Notes under the pieces: generated by a model
The model's database searches: none
Seen by the model: only the letters and a program-made list of their open reading frames with translations
What the model was told of the DNA's origin: nothing
From: Phytoseiulus persimilis
Taxonomy: Eukaryota > Arthropoda > Arachnida > Mesostigmata > Phytoseiidae
Direction: 5' to 3'
Length of the DNA: 64,000 nt
Assembly (NCBI GenBank): GCA_037576195.1
Contig: CM075104.1
Location: 23,762,211 to 23,826,210, forward strand
Made by a program: the position numbers and the translations under genes
Shown: piece after piece, positions 31,933-43,328 of the stretch
Layout: every line of letters begins with the position of its first letter
Numbering within the stretch: the first letter of the stretch is position 1

Positions 31933-32484
31933 TTTTCTAATAGGCGTCAGGCGAGTTGACTTGACGAGCGCCAAAACGCCGTACCGATGACTTAGCAGGT
32001 GGGAGAGGAGGACGGGTGAGGAGGATGCAAGGAAGCGATGGCGGCAAGCAGAGCCTCGAACGAACCTAACCTCAACCAATCCCCCCCAGTGCTTCGGACA
32101 CACTTGCTGTCGGTCAGCTCGCATCGCTTCGCTCGCTCGCCAGGGCCCCAACCTCACCTTACCCAATCCCCCGCATTGCCGTCAGGCCACTTGCTGTCAG
32201 TCTGCTCGCGTCGCTTCGCTCTCTCGCCAGGAACCTAACCTAACCTTACCCAATCCCCCGCATTGCCGTCAGGCCACTTGCTGTCAGTCTGCTCGCGTCG
32301 ATTCGCTCGCTCGCCAGGGCCCCAACCTGACCTTTCCCGATCCCCCACACTACTTCAGGTCCTCTTGCTGTCGACCAGCTCGCTCGCCCGTTCGAATCCT
32401 CGCGGCCTTTCTCCTCAGCTCGCCTTCGGCCATGCTGACGGAGTGTTTCGCTTAGCGCTAACTCTGCTGACGCCTAATAGAAAA
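31933..32484. mobile_element. Non-autonomous inverted-repeat element inserted in the endonuclease of the 30.3-34.1 kb retrotransposon
   Basis: Ends TTTTCTAATAGGCGTCAG (31933-31950) and CTGACGCCTAATAGAAAA (32467-32484) pair with one mismatch. The endonuclease frame is recognisable on both sides, so the insertion came later. Inside is an 87-bp tandem repeat. Confidence 0.7.
32074..32400. repeat. 87-bp tandem repeat, almost 4 units
   Basis: Units begin at about 32074, 32161, 32248 and 32335 with ACCCAATCCCCC-type sequence and contain CACTTGCTGTC and TTCGCTCGCTCGCCAGG. Period 87 bp, divisible by 3. Confidence 0.8.
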
Positions 32485-34130
32485 GAACCCATTGGTCATA
32501 TATTAGACTGCCCATGCGATCGAAAGTGCATTTCTTCGTGTCTATATTTTCATGTGCGATATAGGAAGATATTATTATCCATCTTTGCTTGCCCACTGTA
32601 CATGATTGAGCGACCCAATCGATTCCCCTCGCGGTCCAGCCTATCTCTATATCACCGGAAATCAGAATCCCAACGCCTTCATGAGGGTAACTGACCGCTT
32701 TCCCCTGGCGGTTGCTGTAGACATATTGGTATCCTTCGATTGTTGGACACATTTCGTCGTTCGTAAGACGAGTTTCTGATAGAGGCATTACATTAATCTT
32801 TCTGTTCATCAGTATGTCTCTCTCAAGGATCGCCCATTTGGCCTTATCGAATCCAGTACCATTGATATCCAAGACACCGAAGTTGAACGATTCCGATTCA
32901 ACAGTTTTTTGAAGTTTATTCGTCGATTCTTTGCTGAGTCGGCTTGGCTCAGTGGGCCGGAGGGATCGTCAGGGATGGGGAATTTCGCCACCCCTTGTGT
33001 TCGACGATCCCCTCCCTCGGTCGGTTCCCTGGCGACTGGTCCCTTGGTGGCCTGTTCTCTTGCCGCTCGTCCCCGGGCGGGTATTTGGTTCGGGATCTCT
33101 GCGCCGGACGAACCTCGATCTGTGGGGGTCCTCCGCGGACTGTTCTTTCCGCCGTTTCGGGCTGTTCTCGTCTGATCTCCTCGGAGATCTGGTTCGGGCG
33201 TCGTGTCTGAAATGGACCTGGGGAGGTGTTGTGTGATTTGTATCGCTACGCTTCTCACCTCCGGAGCAGGTGTTGCATTTTTGGGGGTCAGCATTTGCTA
33301 CTGCCTCTTCAAACACCTTCTTTTTTTGTGCTGCAATTTGAGATCGTTTTTTCTCTCTTCATTCCTGTCATCCAGGTGCTTTTTGAGAGTCTCTCTTCTG
33401 TTGGCGATGCGCACGTATCCGGCATCGTGAATTTGCAGCAACTTCTCAATAGCTCTTTTCATTCGGTTGAAGGCAATCTTTTTGCCTATGTGGTTGAGCC
33501 TGAGCTTCGAGGTATCGTCTGAACTCGGCGCGATGATGTTTCTCGGATCTCCTGAGATTTGCCTCAAGTCGATCACACTAACACTGGTGGTTTTCACCTC
33601 GTCGAGATTGATAGCTTCCGCGTTCACGGCTTCGATCGTCTTATTCTCACCGTGCTCGATCATTGTGCACCAGAATAACGACAGAACTCTGGGATTGTTC
33701 CTGAGTTGTGCTAGTGATTTGATTATATTTTTTGCCCTTTCGACGGCGCTGCCCGTTCAGCCCATGCGGCTACGTCGTCGGCTAGGCGGCAGATCACATT
33801 GACATTTTGCCCTGTGTCCTTTTCTAGGTGCTTTTTCTGTGGCCGAGACCAGTATATCCACTCTCATCCCAGCCAGACAAATGAATTGTTCCCAAACGGC
33901 GTACCCTGCGAAGTGTACGTAGAGGTCGGTGTCGGGCCCGGCGAGTTCCTACGAAGAGCCTTGTCTGTAGAGAATAATACACATGGGTTTTTCATCTTCG
34001 ACAGAGGAAACTCCTCGGTTCCGATCTCCATTTGACTTACGGCTTCTGCAGCTTCTTCTGCTGCCATTTCCACGACAGTTTTCCTTGAAGCTTGCTCCGC
34101 TTCATCGATTTTGTTCTGCAAGTTAACCAC

Positions 34131-35205
34131 TTTAGACGAGAACTCGGCGACCTGCTTACCCAGATCGCTTACTCGTCTGTTTGCTTCGAGAGGAGCATGT
34201 GCAGGGCTTTCTGAAGCTTAGAAACTGTATTGGCCAGTTTCGTCCTCAGTGGGTCGGTGACACGGCAGGTACCGCTCCATCTTCTGGAGCGGTTTATCTG
34301 CATGCCATAAATAGGATTCAAACCAGGGGCCTGCTTTCCCTGTCCCCAGACCTTGCGGATCAGAACAATACCTGTATTTTTCTATGACGTGAAAACGTCG
34401 TTCCCTGTGGCTTCGGTGCACTCTGGTAGTACTTCGTCATTTATGTAACGAAATTTGAGGCTCCGGTTTGTCCTCAAACTTCGCTCGTGATGAACCGAAA
34501 ACGCCTCAATTTTTTCGAAAGGGTCACAAATCTACGGGAGAAGCCCTCATTCGATTCCGGCATTCACTCGAGCAAATTGAGATTGAGTCCAAGACAAGTA
34601 TGTGCATCCCCTCGGAAAGCTCGGAGCTCAGCATGAATAATCGTCTTTCTTGTTTCCCGAGAGACGCAGTGGAATCAATTGTTCAGGGAAGTGGACGCCC
34701 ATATGAGCCTCTCGAAGCACCCCTCATTTCTCTTCCAGGTTATTCAATCTATCATTGGCCGATTCCGGAATTTGATCGGAGGAATCAGATACGATCGGCG
34801 TGTCAGACGCTATGCTCTGAATTACTACCGAGTCGCAAGGTCTCAGGACGTGAATCCATTTTGGACAAGATGGAGACAAATTGATGAGTGGGGAAAAATG
34901 AAATCTCGAGGCCATCTGAATCACGAAGCTTAGCTGCCTCAACATAAGATCGCTGATCAAACAACGAGGTTTCTGCTCAAACAGTGGGGAGCTATTGATC
35001 TCGTGCGAGAGATCTCAGAGTTTCGGTTAGAAATTTCGCACTCTCTGCCCACATTAAAATGGCGCGCCCGGAAACATCGAATAGTGCTCAGGAGGCGGAT
35101 AGCTGAAAGCTTGGGGCCACGGAAGATTTCGAAGAAGATTTCAATAATTGCTCCAGGGATCGCCCCTCGAGATTAAAAAAAAGATTATGACCGGTTCGCA
35201 ACTCA
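34131..35205. other. Gene-free stretch
   Basis: A perfect 8-bp hairpin CCGCTCCA-TCTTC-TGGAGCGG lies at about 34270-34290. Open plus-strand frames at 34468-34884 and 34679-34933 have no recognisable domain. Nothing else seen. Confidence 0.4.
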
Positions 35206-35219
35206 TCTCACCAAGGACT
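35206..35219 (+). repeat. Target-site duplication, left copy, R1-like element 2
   Basis: TCTCACCAAGGACT, identical to 40367-40380, directly before the poly(T) run (the element is on the minus strand). Confidence 0.9.
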
Positions 35220-35248
35220 TTTTTTTTTTTTTTCTCATCGAGGTGTCT

Positions 35249-35363
35249 AGGCCAGTCGCTGGCCGGGGACTCCAATTACGGACACCTGGGAAGAGGACCC
35301 AGGTAGTGTGAGACTCGCCCCGCTGGCGCGGGGAATACTCACTAACCCTCCGAGAGAGCTCGG
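35249..35363 (-). other. Conserved three-hairpin 3' UTR structure, element 2
   Basis: Read on the minus strand: hairpin 1 CCGAG/CTCGG (35363-35359 with 35354-35350), hairpin 2 GTGAG/CTCAC (35342-35338 with 35112+200, i.e. 35312-35308) enclosing an extra hairpin CCCCGC/GCGGGG, and hairpin 3 ACCTGGG/CCCAGGT (35304-35298 with 35290-35284). Same order as elements 1 and 3. Confidence 0.75.
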
Positions 35364-35455
35364 ATCACAATCCTCGGTCGCCCTGCCGAAGCCGGGGGAG
35401 ACGCCGGAACTGGTGCGTTGGCATATTACATCAGCGTCTCGCTTTCGACGCGGAG

Positions 35456-38400
35456 CTATGTCCCTGTAATCGACGAACGGGTCGAGTTACCGTGGGGGCG
35501 GGGGATTAGAGAGAGGGCGGTGGCTTGCCGTGAGAGAGCTGCGGCAGCAATGTAGGGGGCGAGAGCGGCGTCCTTGATTTTGATGATTTCCGCGGCGAGC
35601 ATGGCTGCCTCCGACCAGCTTTTTCTATCCTTGACCATGTGGGAAACGATGGCCGGGCAGGTGAGGGGGGGGGGGGGCGGCAGGCCAGAGGCCCGGAGGA
35701 AAGTTCGGCGGCACTGGGACGTCGCGGGGCAGACCTCGAAGGAGTGGCGAGCATCGTCCTCCTCGCCCGAGTGGCAGAGAACGCATGTAGAGGAGTCGAG
35801 GCGCTGTATTCGATGAAGGTACTTCGCGAAGGATCCGTGGTTTGTGAGGAGCTGGGCGAGCGGGTAAGTCAGGTTTCCGCATTTCGGTCCGATCCAGACT
35901 GAAATGTCCAGAATGAGCTTGGCGGTCCAGTGGCCAGGCGCCCCTGGCAGGATGGCCGACCATCGACTCTGCCAGTCGCGGATAGCGTCGACACGGGAGA
36001 AGAAGGGGGGCTCGTCGGGGGCTTGGAGGGAGTTGTCGGGATCCCCGTGGAACTCACGGGCTGAGAGCATGCGGCATCTTAGGTCGTATGGAATTTGTCG
36101 CGAAATGACCTGCAGGGCGACTGTAGAGACTGTGCGGTTTGCACGGGACAGGCAGAGGGCCATGGGGCGCTGGGTTTTGTCGAGGAAGCATCTGATGCTT
36201 TTCTTGGAGGCGGAAGGGCCCCAGATGGGGGCTGCGTAGAGGAAGATACTGTCGACTACCGATGCTGGGAGTCTACGACGGAAGTCGTTTCCTCCTCTCG
36301 TTCGGGGCATCAGTCGGGCGACTGCGTGGGCCGCTTTCACCGCTTTTGCGGAGGCGTGACGAATGTGCGGAGCGCCTGTCAACCAGCTGTCGAGCATCAC
36401 GCCGAGGTACCGTGCGACCGGCTGGGAGGGGATGTCGTGTCCGTCGAGAACGACTCGAACCGAGGGAGGGTGCTTACGGCCGTTTAGGAGGATGGCAACG
36501 GATTTCGCGGGGGACATGGAGAGGCCCCTGGGCTTCATCCAGGCGCTGATCTCTGCGAGAGAGTCGTTGAGTTTGAGCTGGAGAGATTGGGAGTGAGGGT
36601 CCGCGTCGTGACGTCGGGGGGAAGAGGGAGGCGTAGGACGCCATCATACGCAAGGTTCCAGAGAGTGGAACCCAGAATCGAGCCTTGAGGGACCCCTGCA
36701 TATACTGTGCTGGTGGTTCCATAGTAATCGTTAGAACGGTGAGAGAGATAGCCGGCGAGGATGCGGCGAAGGTACGCGGGGACTCCGCCGAGAGCTAGGG
36801 TCTAGTTTATGGCGTCCCATGAGACCGAGTTGAACGCGTTTTTGACGTCCAGGAGAACAGCAACGCAGTGAGAGCGAGACCGGAGGGGAGTGGCGCGATG
36901 GAATTCGGCGATCTCCAGGACACGGCGGATGGCATGTCCGGTAGAGCGGAAGGGACGGAAACCGTACTGGTCTTCCCTCGCCTCGAGCTCATCGCACAGT
37001 CTGGAGTTGATGACGTGCTCCACGGCTTTGGAGAGGGAGGAAAGGCAACTGATAGGACGGTAAGCAGCTGGGCCGGACGCCTTTGGTTTTGGAATGAGAA
37101 CGAGACGGGCGGTTTTCCATTTACGGGGCCAGACACCTGAGCGAAAAAGGTGGTCGACCATGTCCATGAAAACCCGCGGGAACTTGCGAATAAACGAATT
37201 GACAGCTTCAGTGGGGACGCGGTCGCGACCTGGGGCTTTTTTCGGTCTGAGGCGGCGGAGGACGTAGCTCACCTCCGCCTGGGCGACGGGGTCGAAGACG
37301 AATGTCTCATGCTCGTCGAAGCAAAGTGGTCGTGGGGAGGGACGAACCGGGAAGAGGGACTGTATCACCTCGCCCGCCTCTTCCTCGGGTAGGGGAGGGA
37401 CGCCATGTGGGAGTTTGTGTCGTACGATCTTATAAGCTTTGCCAAACGGATGGGTTCCAGAGTTGATGTCGTCGAGGAGAGGAGACCATTGCTGACGTTT
37501 GCTCTTGGAGATTTTCTTGCGAAGGAGGGCTTTCGACTTATGGTACTCTCTGCGGAGCGTCTCTACTGCTGGAGAGTCCTCACGAGCTCTGGAGCAGGTG
37601 TAAGACCTGCGGAGCCTGGTGCAGGTGCGTCTGGCCTCTCCTATCTCACCATTCCACCAGTATTTTGGGGCCCTGTGCGCAGCCGCCCGTGAAATACGGG
37701 CGGCACTCCCGCAACTGTCCTCGATGAGGTCGATGACTGAGTCAGGAGAGTGGTCTTGGAGGTTCGGGACCCTGTCTTCGAAGAGCCTGAGAAGTTTCTT
37801 GAGGTTTACCTTGAGAGGAGCAGACGGGCGGGGGGATCGAGCAGGAGCTGCCTCAGAAACACTGAAGGTAATGTACATATGGTCAACATATGGTCGTGTT
37901 GTGGCCACAGCTTCCAGCCAGAGACCCGACCCGCCAGGTCGAAGCTTGCGAAGGTGAGGTCGATCGTGAAGGTGCCGAGGTGACCCACGAAAGTCGGACC
38001 TGGGGTGTTGATCAGCGCAAGATCGTGCTGAGCGGCCCAGTCGACGAGGAGCGTTCCTTTCGGGCAAGATCTCGTCCGATTCCAGGATACATGCGCGGCG
38101 TTGAAGTCCCCCGCAATGAGGAAGCGAGAGCGGCGGGCACTAGCGATGAGGTTGTCCAGCTCCGAGAGGATCGCGTCGAACTCGGGGAGAGTGACGTTTG
38201 GAGGAATGTAAACGGAGATTACGGTGAAGTCGGATAGTTCTACCGCACAAGCCGTAGTAGAGGGGCCAGGGCCGAGCATGGGATGGAGCTATTCAAGAAC
38301 TGGATTGTGGACAGGCCGTGAGCTGACCTAGTGACGGCAGCTTTGAGGGCGGTTCTCGGGGCCTCCGAGATCAGCAGGACATCAGACATCAGCCCAGCGA

Positions 38401-38476
38401 GGGTTGTGGCGTCCTGACAGACTAGGTCGAAGGCGGCGGGAGAGCGGCGGAGATTTATCTGAAGAAAGCTAGGCAT
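35456..38476 (-). pseudogene. R1-like element 2 ORF2 (endonuclease-reverse transcriptase), frameshifted and lacking YADD
   Basis: Begins MPSFLQINLRRSPAAFDLV at 38476; shifts to other frames near 38270 and again near 38060. Endonuclease motifs IAGDFNAAHVSWN and a TIDLTFAS segment are present. RT has VLLDVKNAFNSVSW and, after a stop at 36802, AGVPQGSILGSTLWNLAYDG. The YADD box should follow, but the sequence jumps to the region normally found some 20-25 residues after it (LKLNDSLAEISAWMKPRGL). C-terminal finger CVLCHSGEEDDARHSFEVC is intact (19 residues). A catalytically dead copy. Confidence 0.85.
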
Positions 38477-38529
38477 GACGACCCTTCTGGTTTCGGAGGG
38501 AATTCACCTTGAGTCGGTAAACCGGGCAG

Positions 38530-40059
38530 TCAACCGTCCGTTTTGCACGTATAGCAGCGAGGGGGTGAGGTGCAGGAGCTCGACAAGTGCCCAGAAAGGC
38601 CACATTTCAGGCAGACGGGGCTGGTGCTTGGAGGTGAAGTGCAGTCCTTCGAGTGATGATCGAAGCTTAGACAGCGGAGGCATTGGTCAACCTTGACCAG
38701 CTCGTCGAGACGGCAGCTCGTCCAGCCGACCTGGATCCTGCCTCGGGAGAGGTGTGCGCGGGCCATCTCGCTGGGAAGACGTGCAATGCAACTGAAGTCG
38801 CCAGCCCGGGTCTTCCTGAAGTTTTGGAGGCTTATGTCATGCGATTCAGGACCGGGAGAGAGAGCCTGTCTGAGGACATCAGGGGTGGCATTTCCAGGGA
38901 GGTCACGGATGATTAAGGCAGTCTCCTTCCGGAGGACCTTGGCAGAGGTGTCTAGCCTTGTTCTCTGCTTGATTGCCTCTGCGAAGGATGCGGCCGCGCG
39001 CGGAGCTTTTTCACGAACCCAGATGCGGATCTGGCCAGAAGGGGTTTCGGAGATGTTGGATACACGAACGCCTTGTGCGGAAGGATCGACAGCCGACTTC
39101 AACTGACTGACCGCATCCGCGTAGGTGAGGTTGCCGGGGTTGATGGTGATGGAGGTGACGTCTTCACGCCTGGCTTTGGCTGGGCGTCTCGTGCCCGGTT
39201 TCCCGGAGCTCCCATCGCCGGGCCTATGGGACTTCGCGCTGAGCTCGATTTTGAGTTGAGGGTGGCGAGCGAGGGCAGCTTCAAGGAATTTCCTGGCAAG
39301 ATGGAGATCCTGCGTAGGAGAGATCATGAGGGAGACCGTCCTGGAAAAATTTTTGCCCTTCGCCAGGTAGTCACAGAGGTCGACAAGCGATTTGAGCAGG
39401 GACACCGGAGACAGAGGGGAGGAGTCGGTAGACTGCGGGAGGTATTTCACCACCAGGGCCCGTGAGGTAGCTGGGGAGATTTGGCCATCAATCTCAAGAC
39501 TGGAGCCACTGCGGACTGTGACTGTGGAGCCTACGGAAAGGGCCTTATCAGCTTGGTCAAGGTTTGGGAACTGGTTCCCGAGCAGGGCAAGGAGCCGCTT
39601 GTCCTTCAGGTCATCAGGGGAGGTGAGGAGGGCGCGAGTTTGCTGCCTATCCGTGAGGATGCTGGACCGAGAGAGTGAGGTGGAGGTGAACACCGAGGGG
39701 GGCCACTCGGCCTCAGTGAGCCTCAGCAGCTCGTCGTCGGACCAGTCAGACTCAAGGGAGCGGCGAATGTCCTCGGGATTGGGCGCGGGGCTTGCTCCGC
39801 AGTTGCAAGCGGCCAGGGGGGCCGGAGGATGCTCGAAGCCGCTGTCCTCCAGCTTGCGGTTGAAGCCACGCAGGTGGCTGAAAAGGTGGGTTCTGTGGGG
39901 AGATGTCGTCGAGAGGAGCACTGTTATATGTGTCTCGAGGCGCAAGGACCAAGTCAACTCGGAAACCTGTCCAGGCCGAACGGGACCTGTCCAAGCTGAA
40001 CGGTTCTCTGGAGGGGTTTCGGAATACGATAATTCTTCGGAATAATGGAAAAATCTCAC
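38530..40059 (-). CDS. R1-like element 2 ORF1, gag-like protein
   Basis: 509 codons open; first codon of the frame is GTG, so the true start is uncertain. Two zinc knuckles, CLRCLSFDHHSKDC and CLKCGLSGHLSSSC; a third begins (CYTCKTDG) and is cut by the stop. Ser/Leu-rich N-terminal half differs from element 1. About 50 bp separate it from the ORF2 start, unlike the abutting ORFs of element 1, so the C-terminus has probably been frameshifted. Confidence 0.8.
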   Translation of the reverse strand: MRFFHYSEELSYSETPPENRSAWTGPVRPGQVSELTWSLRLETHITVLLSTTSPHRTHLFSHLRGFNRKLEDSGFEHPPAPLAACNCGASPAPNPEDIRRSLESDWSDDELLRLTEAEWPPSVFTSTSLSRSSILTDRQQTRALLTSPDDLKDKRLLALLGNQFPNLDQADKALSVGSTVTVRSGSSLEIDGQISPATSRALVVKYLPQSTDSSPLSPVSLLKSLVDLCDYLAKGKNFSRTVSLMISPTQDLHLARKFLEAALARHPQLKIELSAKSHRPGDGSSGKPGTRRPAKARREDVTSITINPGNLTYADAVSQLKSAVDPSAQGVRVSNISETPSGQIRIWVREKAPRAAASFAEAIKQRTRLDTSAKVLRKETALIIRDLPGNATPDVLRQALSPGPESHDISLQNFRKTRAGDFSCIARLPSEMARAHLSRGRIQVGWTSCRLDELVKVDQCLRCLSFDHHSKDCTSPPSTSPVCLKCGLSGHLSSSCTSPPRCYTCKTDG

Positions 40060-40366
40060 GGATCGGCGTCGGCTGGAGAGGCGCGATGGTGCGCTATGTG
40101 GATTGGGGCGGATCCCTCGATTTTTTCTTCGTCAATCCGTGGAATAATTGACCAAGGAAGATCCGAGCACAGCGTTGGGAAAAACTTGAACTATTGTCAA
40201 GAAATGCGAAGCTTCGCACTGGAAGGCCCGATCCCGCCCGCCTGCTGTTCGGGAAAGTTGTCTTTCGACGGCCTATCAGGGAAGCTCGAACCAGGACTCG
40301 TAAGTTGCACAGGAGCGGAGCTCGGGAGAAATACGTGCGTTCACTACGGAGGTTGAAAGCAGGCTG

Positions 40367-40380
40367 TCTCACCAAGGACT
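40367..40380 (+). repeat. Target-site duplication, right copy, R1-like element 2
   Basis: TCTCACCAAGGACT at the 5' end of the minus-strand element. Confidence 0.9.
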
Positions 40381-40557
40381 AACAGCTAATACTCTACGTT
40401 TTCACGCTAAACAAGGGGTAGTATGTAATACTACCAACCCAGAGTTTTCTTCTATTTCGTGCAGGGTCGACTCAAGTTCGGTCTGTGCACGAATTTACCA
40501 CGGTCACTCTTTTTTTTTCACGTCAAGCCGTAGAACTTTGCTATAGTCGCTACGCAT
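40381..40557. other. Short spacer with a hairpin before the Gypsy fragment
   Basis: Contains GGTAGTAT-GTA-ATACTACC, an 8-bp hairpin at about 40414-40433. No coding sequence. Confidence 0.4.
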
Positions 40558-42735
40558 GTGGTGTGTTTGTCGCCGAACAGACGATATAGACGATGGATCA
40601 GGCCCTGGCCGATCTCGACGGCACTCTCGTCTATCTCGACGATATCCTCGTCATGGGTTCTGTTCAGTCTGAGCACGACCAACGGTTGGATCACGTCTCG
40701 GCACGTTTGCAGGCCTAGGGTTTCCGTTGGGGGCTTCGGAAATGCCTCTTCAACTCGCGAGAGGTGGAGGATCTTAGACTTATCGTTAACGAACAAGGTA
40801 TCCGGGCGGACCCACGAAAGGTCGCAGCGATCAAGAATTTGCGTCGCACTTCGAAGGTCTCGGAAGTTCGCTCGCTTTTGGGACTCATGAATTTCTATGG
40901 TAAATTAGTCTGTCAACTGCATCATTTCAAACGTCAGTTCGAGGCCCTCCTAGTCAAGTTTTCCCTTTTCAAGTGGACACCAGTGCACGAACAAGCCCTA
41001 GAAGACGTCAAGTAAATTCTCTCAGAGGAATTTTTTTTGTTTTTCGGCCAATGGACAAAAAAGCCTGAGAAGGTTTGTTCGGGGTCGACGATTCACTCTC
41101 CAAACTGATAATCGCCCACTGCTGGCGCTTTTCAACACTTCTCAGACGAAAGGTCTCAACGAACGGACAGCAGCAAGGTCACGCCGGTGGGCGCTGCGTC
41201 TAGTCGGCTTCGATTTCAACATCGAGTACGTCCAAACGTCCGACTTTAGACAGGCAGACGCTCTTTCGAGGCTCATCCAGGGAACAAGGCAGGACGCTGT
41301 TTCGGACATGGATGAGGTTATCGCAGCATTGCAGGTGGTCGAAGACGACATCGACAGTGTGGTGGAAGCGAGCCGAAAGATCACCGCTGTCAGAGCGGAC
41401 ATACGTGATGCGATATCTCGCGATCCAGTGCTGAGGCAGGTGCTTCATCGTCTCTCTCATGGCCGGAAAAAGGCCGATCTCAAGGATCAGGCCTTGCGGT
41501 GTTTCGCTCAACAAGCTGATTCTCTATGCAGCGCTCAAGGGGTCCTCCTCATCGACGATCGGGTGGTTGTCTCCTCATCTGTCCGCTAAGCGGTGGTCGA
41601 GAAGCTTCACGCCGCGCATCCAGGGATCGTGCGCATGAACGCTCTGGCCCGGGCTTATTTCTACTGGACTGGGATGTCCGCGGATGTCGAAGAGCTCGTC
41701 AAATCCTGCGCTCACTGCGCGCAATACGTAGCAAATCCAATCAAGGTTCCTCTGGCACCATGGCCAGACCCGGAGCGGCCTTGGGTGAGAATCCATCTCG
41801 ACTCCGCTGGGCCCAGGAAGGGCAACTCGTTCCTCGTCGATGCCTATTCGAAGCAAATCTATGCGGATTTCCTGAAGCCGGCATCGAGCAGCGAGCTCGT
41901 GAGATATCTAGAAGTAGTCTTCCGTCATTTCGGGGCGCCGGAGACTATCGTGATCGATAACGGCGGTCAGTTCGTATCCTCTGACTTTGCCAGTCCCTGT
42001 GAGCGGTTCCATCTAACCCACCTGCGGACCTCCCCGTACATGCCACAGGGAAACGGACTCGCAGAGAAGATGGTCGAAACACTGAAAAATTCGCTCGACC
42101 TCCCAACTGAAGAATTCTCGGACGCGGCAGGCGCTGCCTACAACTACACACCAAGCGTGGTGCTCAGTGGCAAGACTCCGGCCGAGGTGTTCTTCGGGCG
42201 TGCTTTGCGCGTTCCCTTCTCAGTTTTCCGCTCGGGTGGTCAGGACCTCTCGGAGGCCAGCCGAAGGTTCAAGCAGGATTTCGACAGACATCACGGAGCG
42301 CGGCCCCGCTCGGTCGCGGAGGGGGAAAAAGTCACGATAACCCTCGACAACACGCGGCGAGTTCCTGCTAGGTTCGTCGAGCCAGTTGGGAAAACTCTGG
42401 CGCGGTTCAGGACAGGAGACAGGTTGGTCACTCGCCATCTCAATCGAGCTTCAAGGAAAAGTCCCGTACATTGTTCAGCCAACGCCGCGTATTCAGACCG
42501 CGAGGAAGAAGAGTTTCTTACGGCAAGTTCCACTTATAGGGCATGCGACGGTTCGTCTCCAAGAGTTTCGGATACTTCTCAGGAAGCCGGCTTCGATCCT
42601 GCAGACTCCGAGACGGTTGAAAACGCGCTTGAAGGAACAGCCAACGCTGAGCCCGAGCTCGCTGAGTCGCCACAGTCTCAGACAGCTTCTGAGGTGGTCA
42701 CTCAGAAAGTTTCCAAGGACGCAGTAGAGGCAACG
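40558..42735 (+). mobile_element. Gypsy LTR retrotransposon pol region, degraded, first part
   Basis: Starts inside the reverse transcriptase: YLDD box at 40632-40643 (TLVYLDDILVMGS), then thumb/connection (SEVRSLLGLMNFYGKLV), a shortened RNase H (TDNRPLLALF, RRWALRLVGFDFNIEYV, QADALSRL) and a nearly complete integrase from 41593. Frameshifts near 41015 and 41100-41200, a stop after 40715 and TAA at 41587-41589 directly before the integrase. Integrase keeps the H-H-C-C finger (HAAHPG ... CAHCA) and the D, D and E positions (HLDSAGP, VIDNGGQFVSS, GLAEKMVETLK). gag, protease and 5' LTR are missing. Interrupted by R1-like element 3 at 42735. Confidence 0.88.
42723..42735 (+). repeat. Target-site duplication, left copy, R1-like element 3
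   Basis: AGTAGAGGCAACG inside the Gypsy pol frame, identical to 48520-48532. Confidence 0.88.
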
Positions 42736-43328
42736 GAAAACTCGCGCAGACGACGCGACAGTGTCCAGTCACGCTTTCGCATCGCTCCGCCACGAACTCA
42801 GGAAAAAACTCTGTAATCAGTGCCAAAACAACCTCAACCTTCGTATACTCACTCACCTCACAGTTAATTCCCCTGACGCCGGAGACAACCTAGAGTTCTC
42901 TCGGCCAAATCCCGCAAACTACACTCTACACCCGCCGGTAGGCCTAGCAAGCTGCTAAGCCTAGGAGCCAAAGTGGGGCGGGTTATTCACGGGAAAGCCA
43001 ACCCGAGTAGCCTTGTCACACTCCTCCACCGGCACACACACACAAACCACCCCAACGCCTTATTCAATCGCGAAAAACACCCCTGAACCGCTGAGCATCC
43101 AAGCCAAGCTTAACACGCTAACAGTTGAGCGGGCCCCCGCTAAACAGCGATCAGCCCACAAACAACAACAAAGCATCTCCAAACGTAAACAGCACAGGCA
43201 TAAACAATAACAAACAACTCCTAATCTCACCCAGCGTACGCTCCGGAACTACGAACATAAATCACCCAATCCTTAAAAACCATACGAACCTAACTCTCCC
43301 TCACGGAACTCACAGGCAGCAACTAGCA

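Larger units (their letters stand above)
30296..34130 (-). mobile_element. Degraded non-LTR retrotransposon of a second kind
   Basis: Minus strand, in order: a coiled-coil ORF1-like part (34130-33298, with EEAAEAVSQMEIGTEEF and RMKRAIEKLLQI), endonuclease N-terminus (32872-32474: INVMPLSETRL), an insertion (31933-32484), then endonuclease motifs GGDANAH (about 31890) and ISDHNLITLEC (about 31650), and RT pieces (DTYRPITVS near 30780; LFFADDIV near 30590; 30577-30296). Several frameshifts and stops. The RT part between the template-binding motif and the FADD box is too short, so an internal deletion is likely. Family unclear (CR1/L2-like by motif style); not R1-like. Confidence 0.7.
35220..40366 (-). 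mobile_element. R1-like non-LTR retrotransposon 2, dead
   Basis: 5.15 kb, minus strand, poly(A) tail seen as T run at 35220-35233, 14-bp target duplications at both ends. Same plan as element 1: gag-like ORF1, endonuclease-RT ORF2, three 3' hairpins. Sequence identity to element 1 is low outside motifs, so it is a different lineage of the same clade. It lies immediately upstream of a truncated Gypsy pol region. Confidence 0.92.

Noticed and set aside
35574-40045. Long plus-strand ORFs opposite R1-like element 2 (e.g. 39392-40045)
   Set aside because: Mirror frames of the real minus-strand ORFs in GC-rich sequence; no domains.
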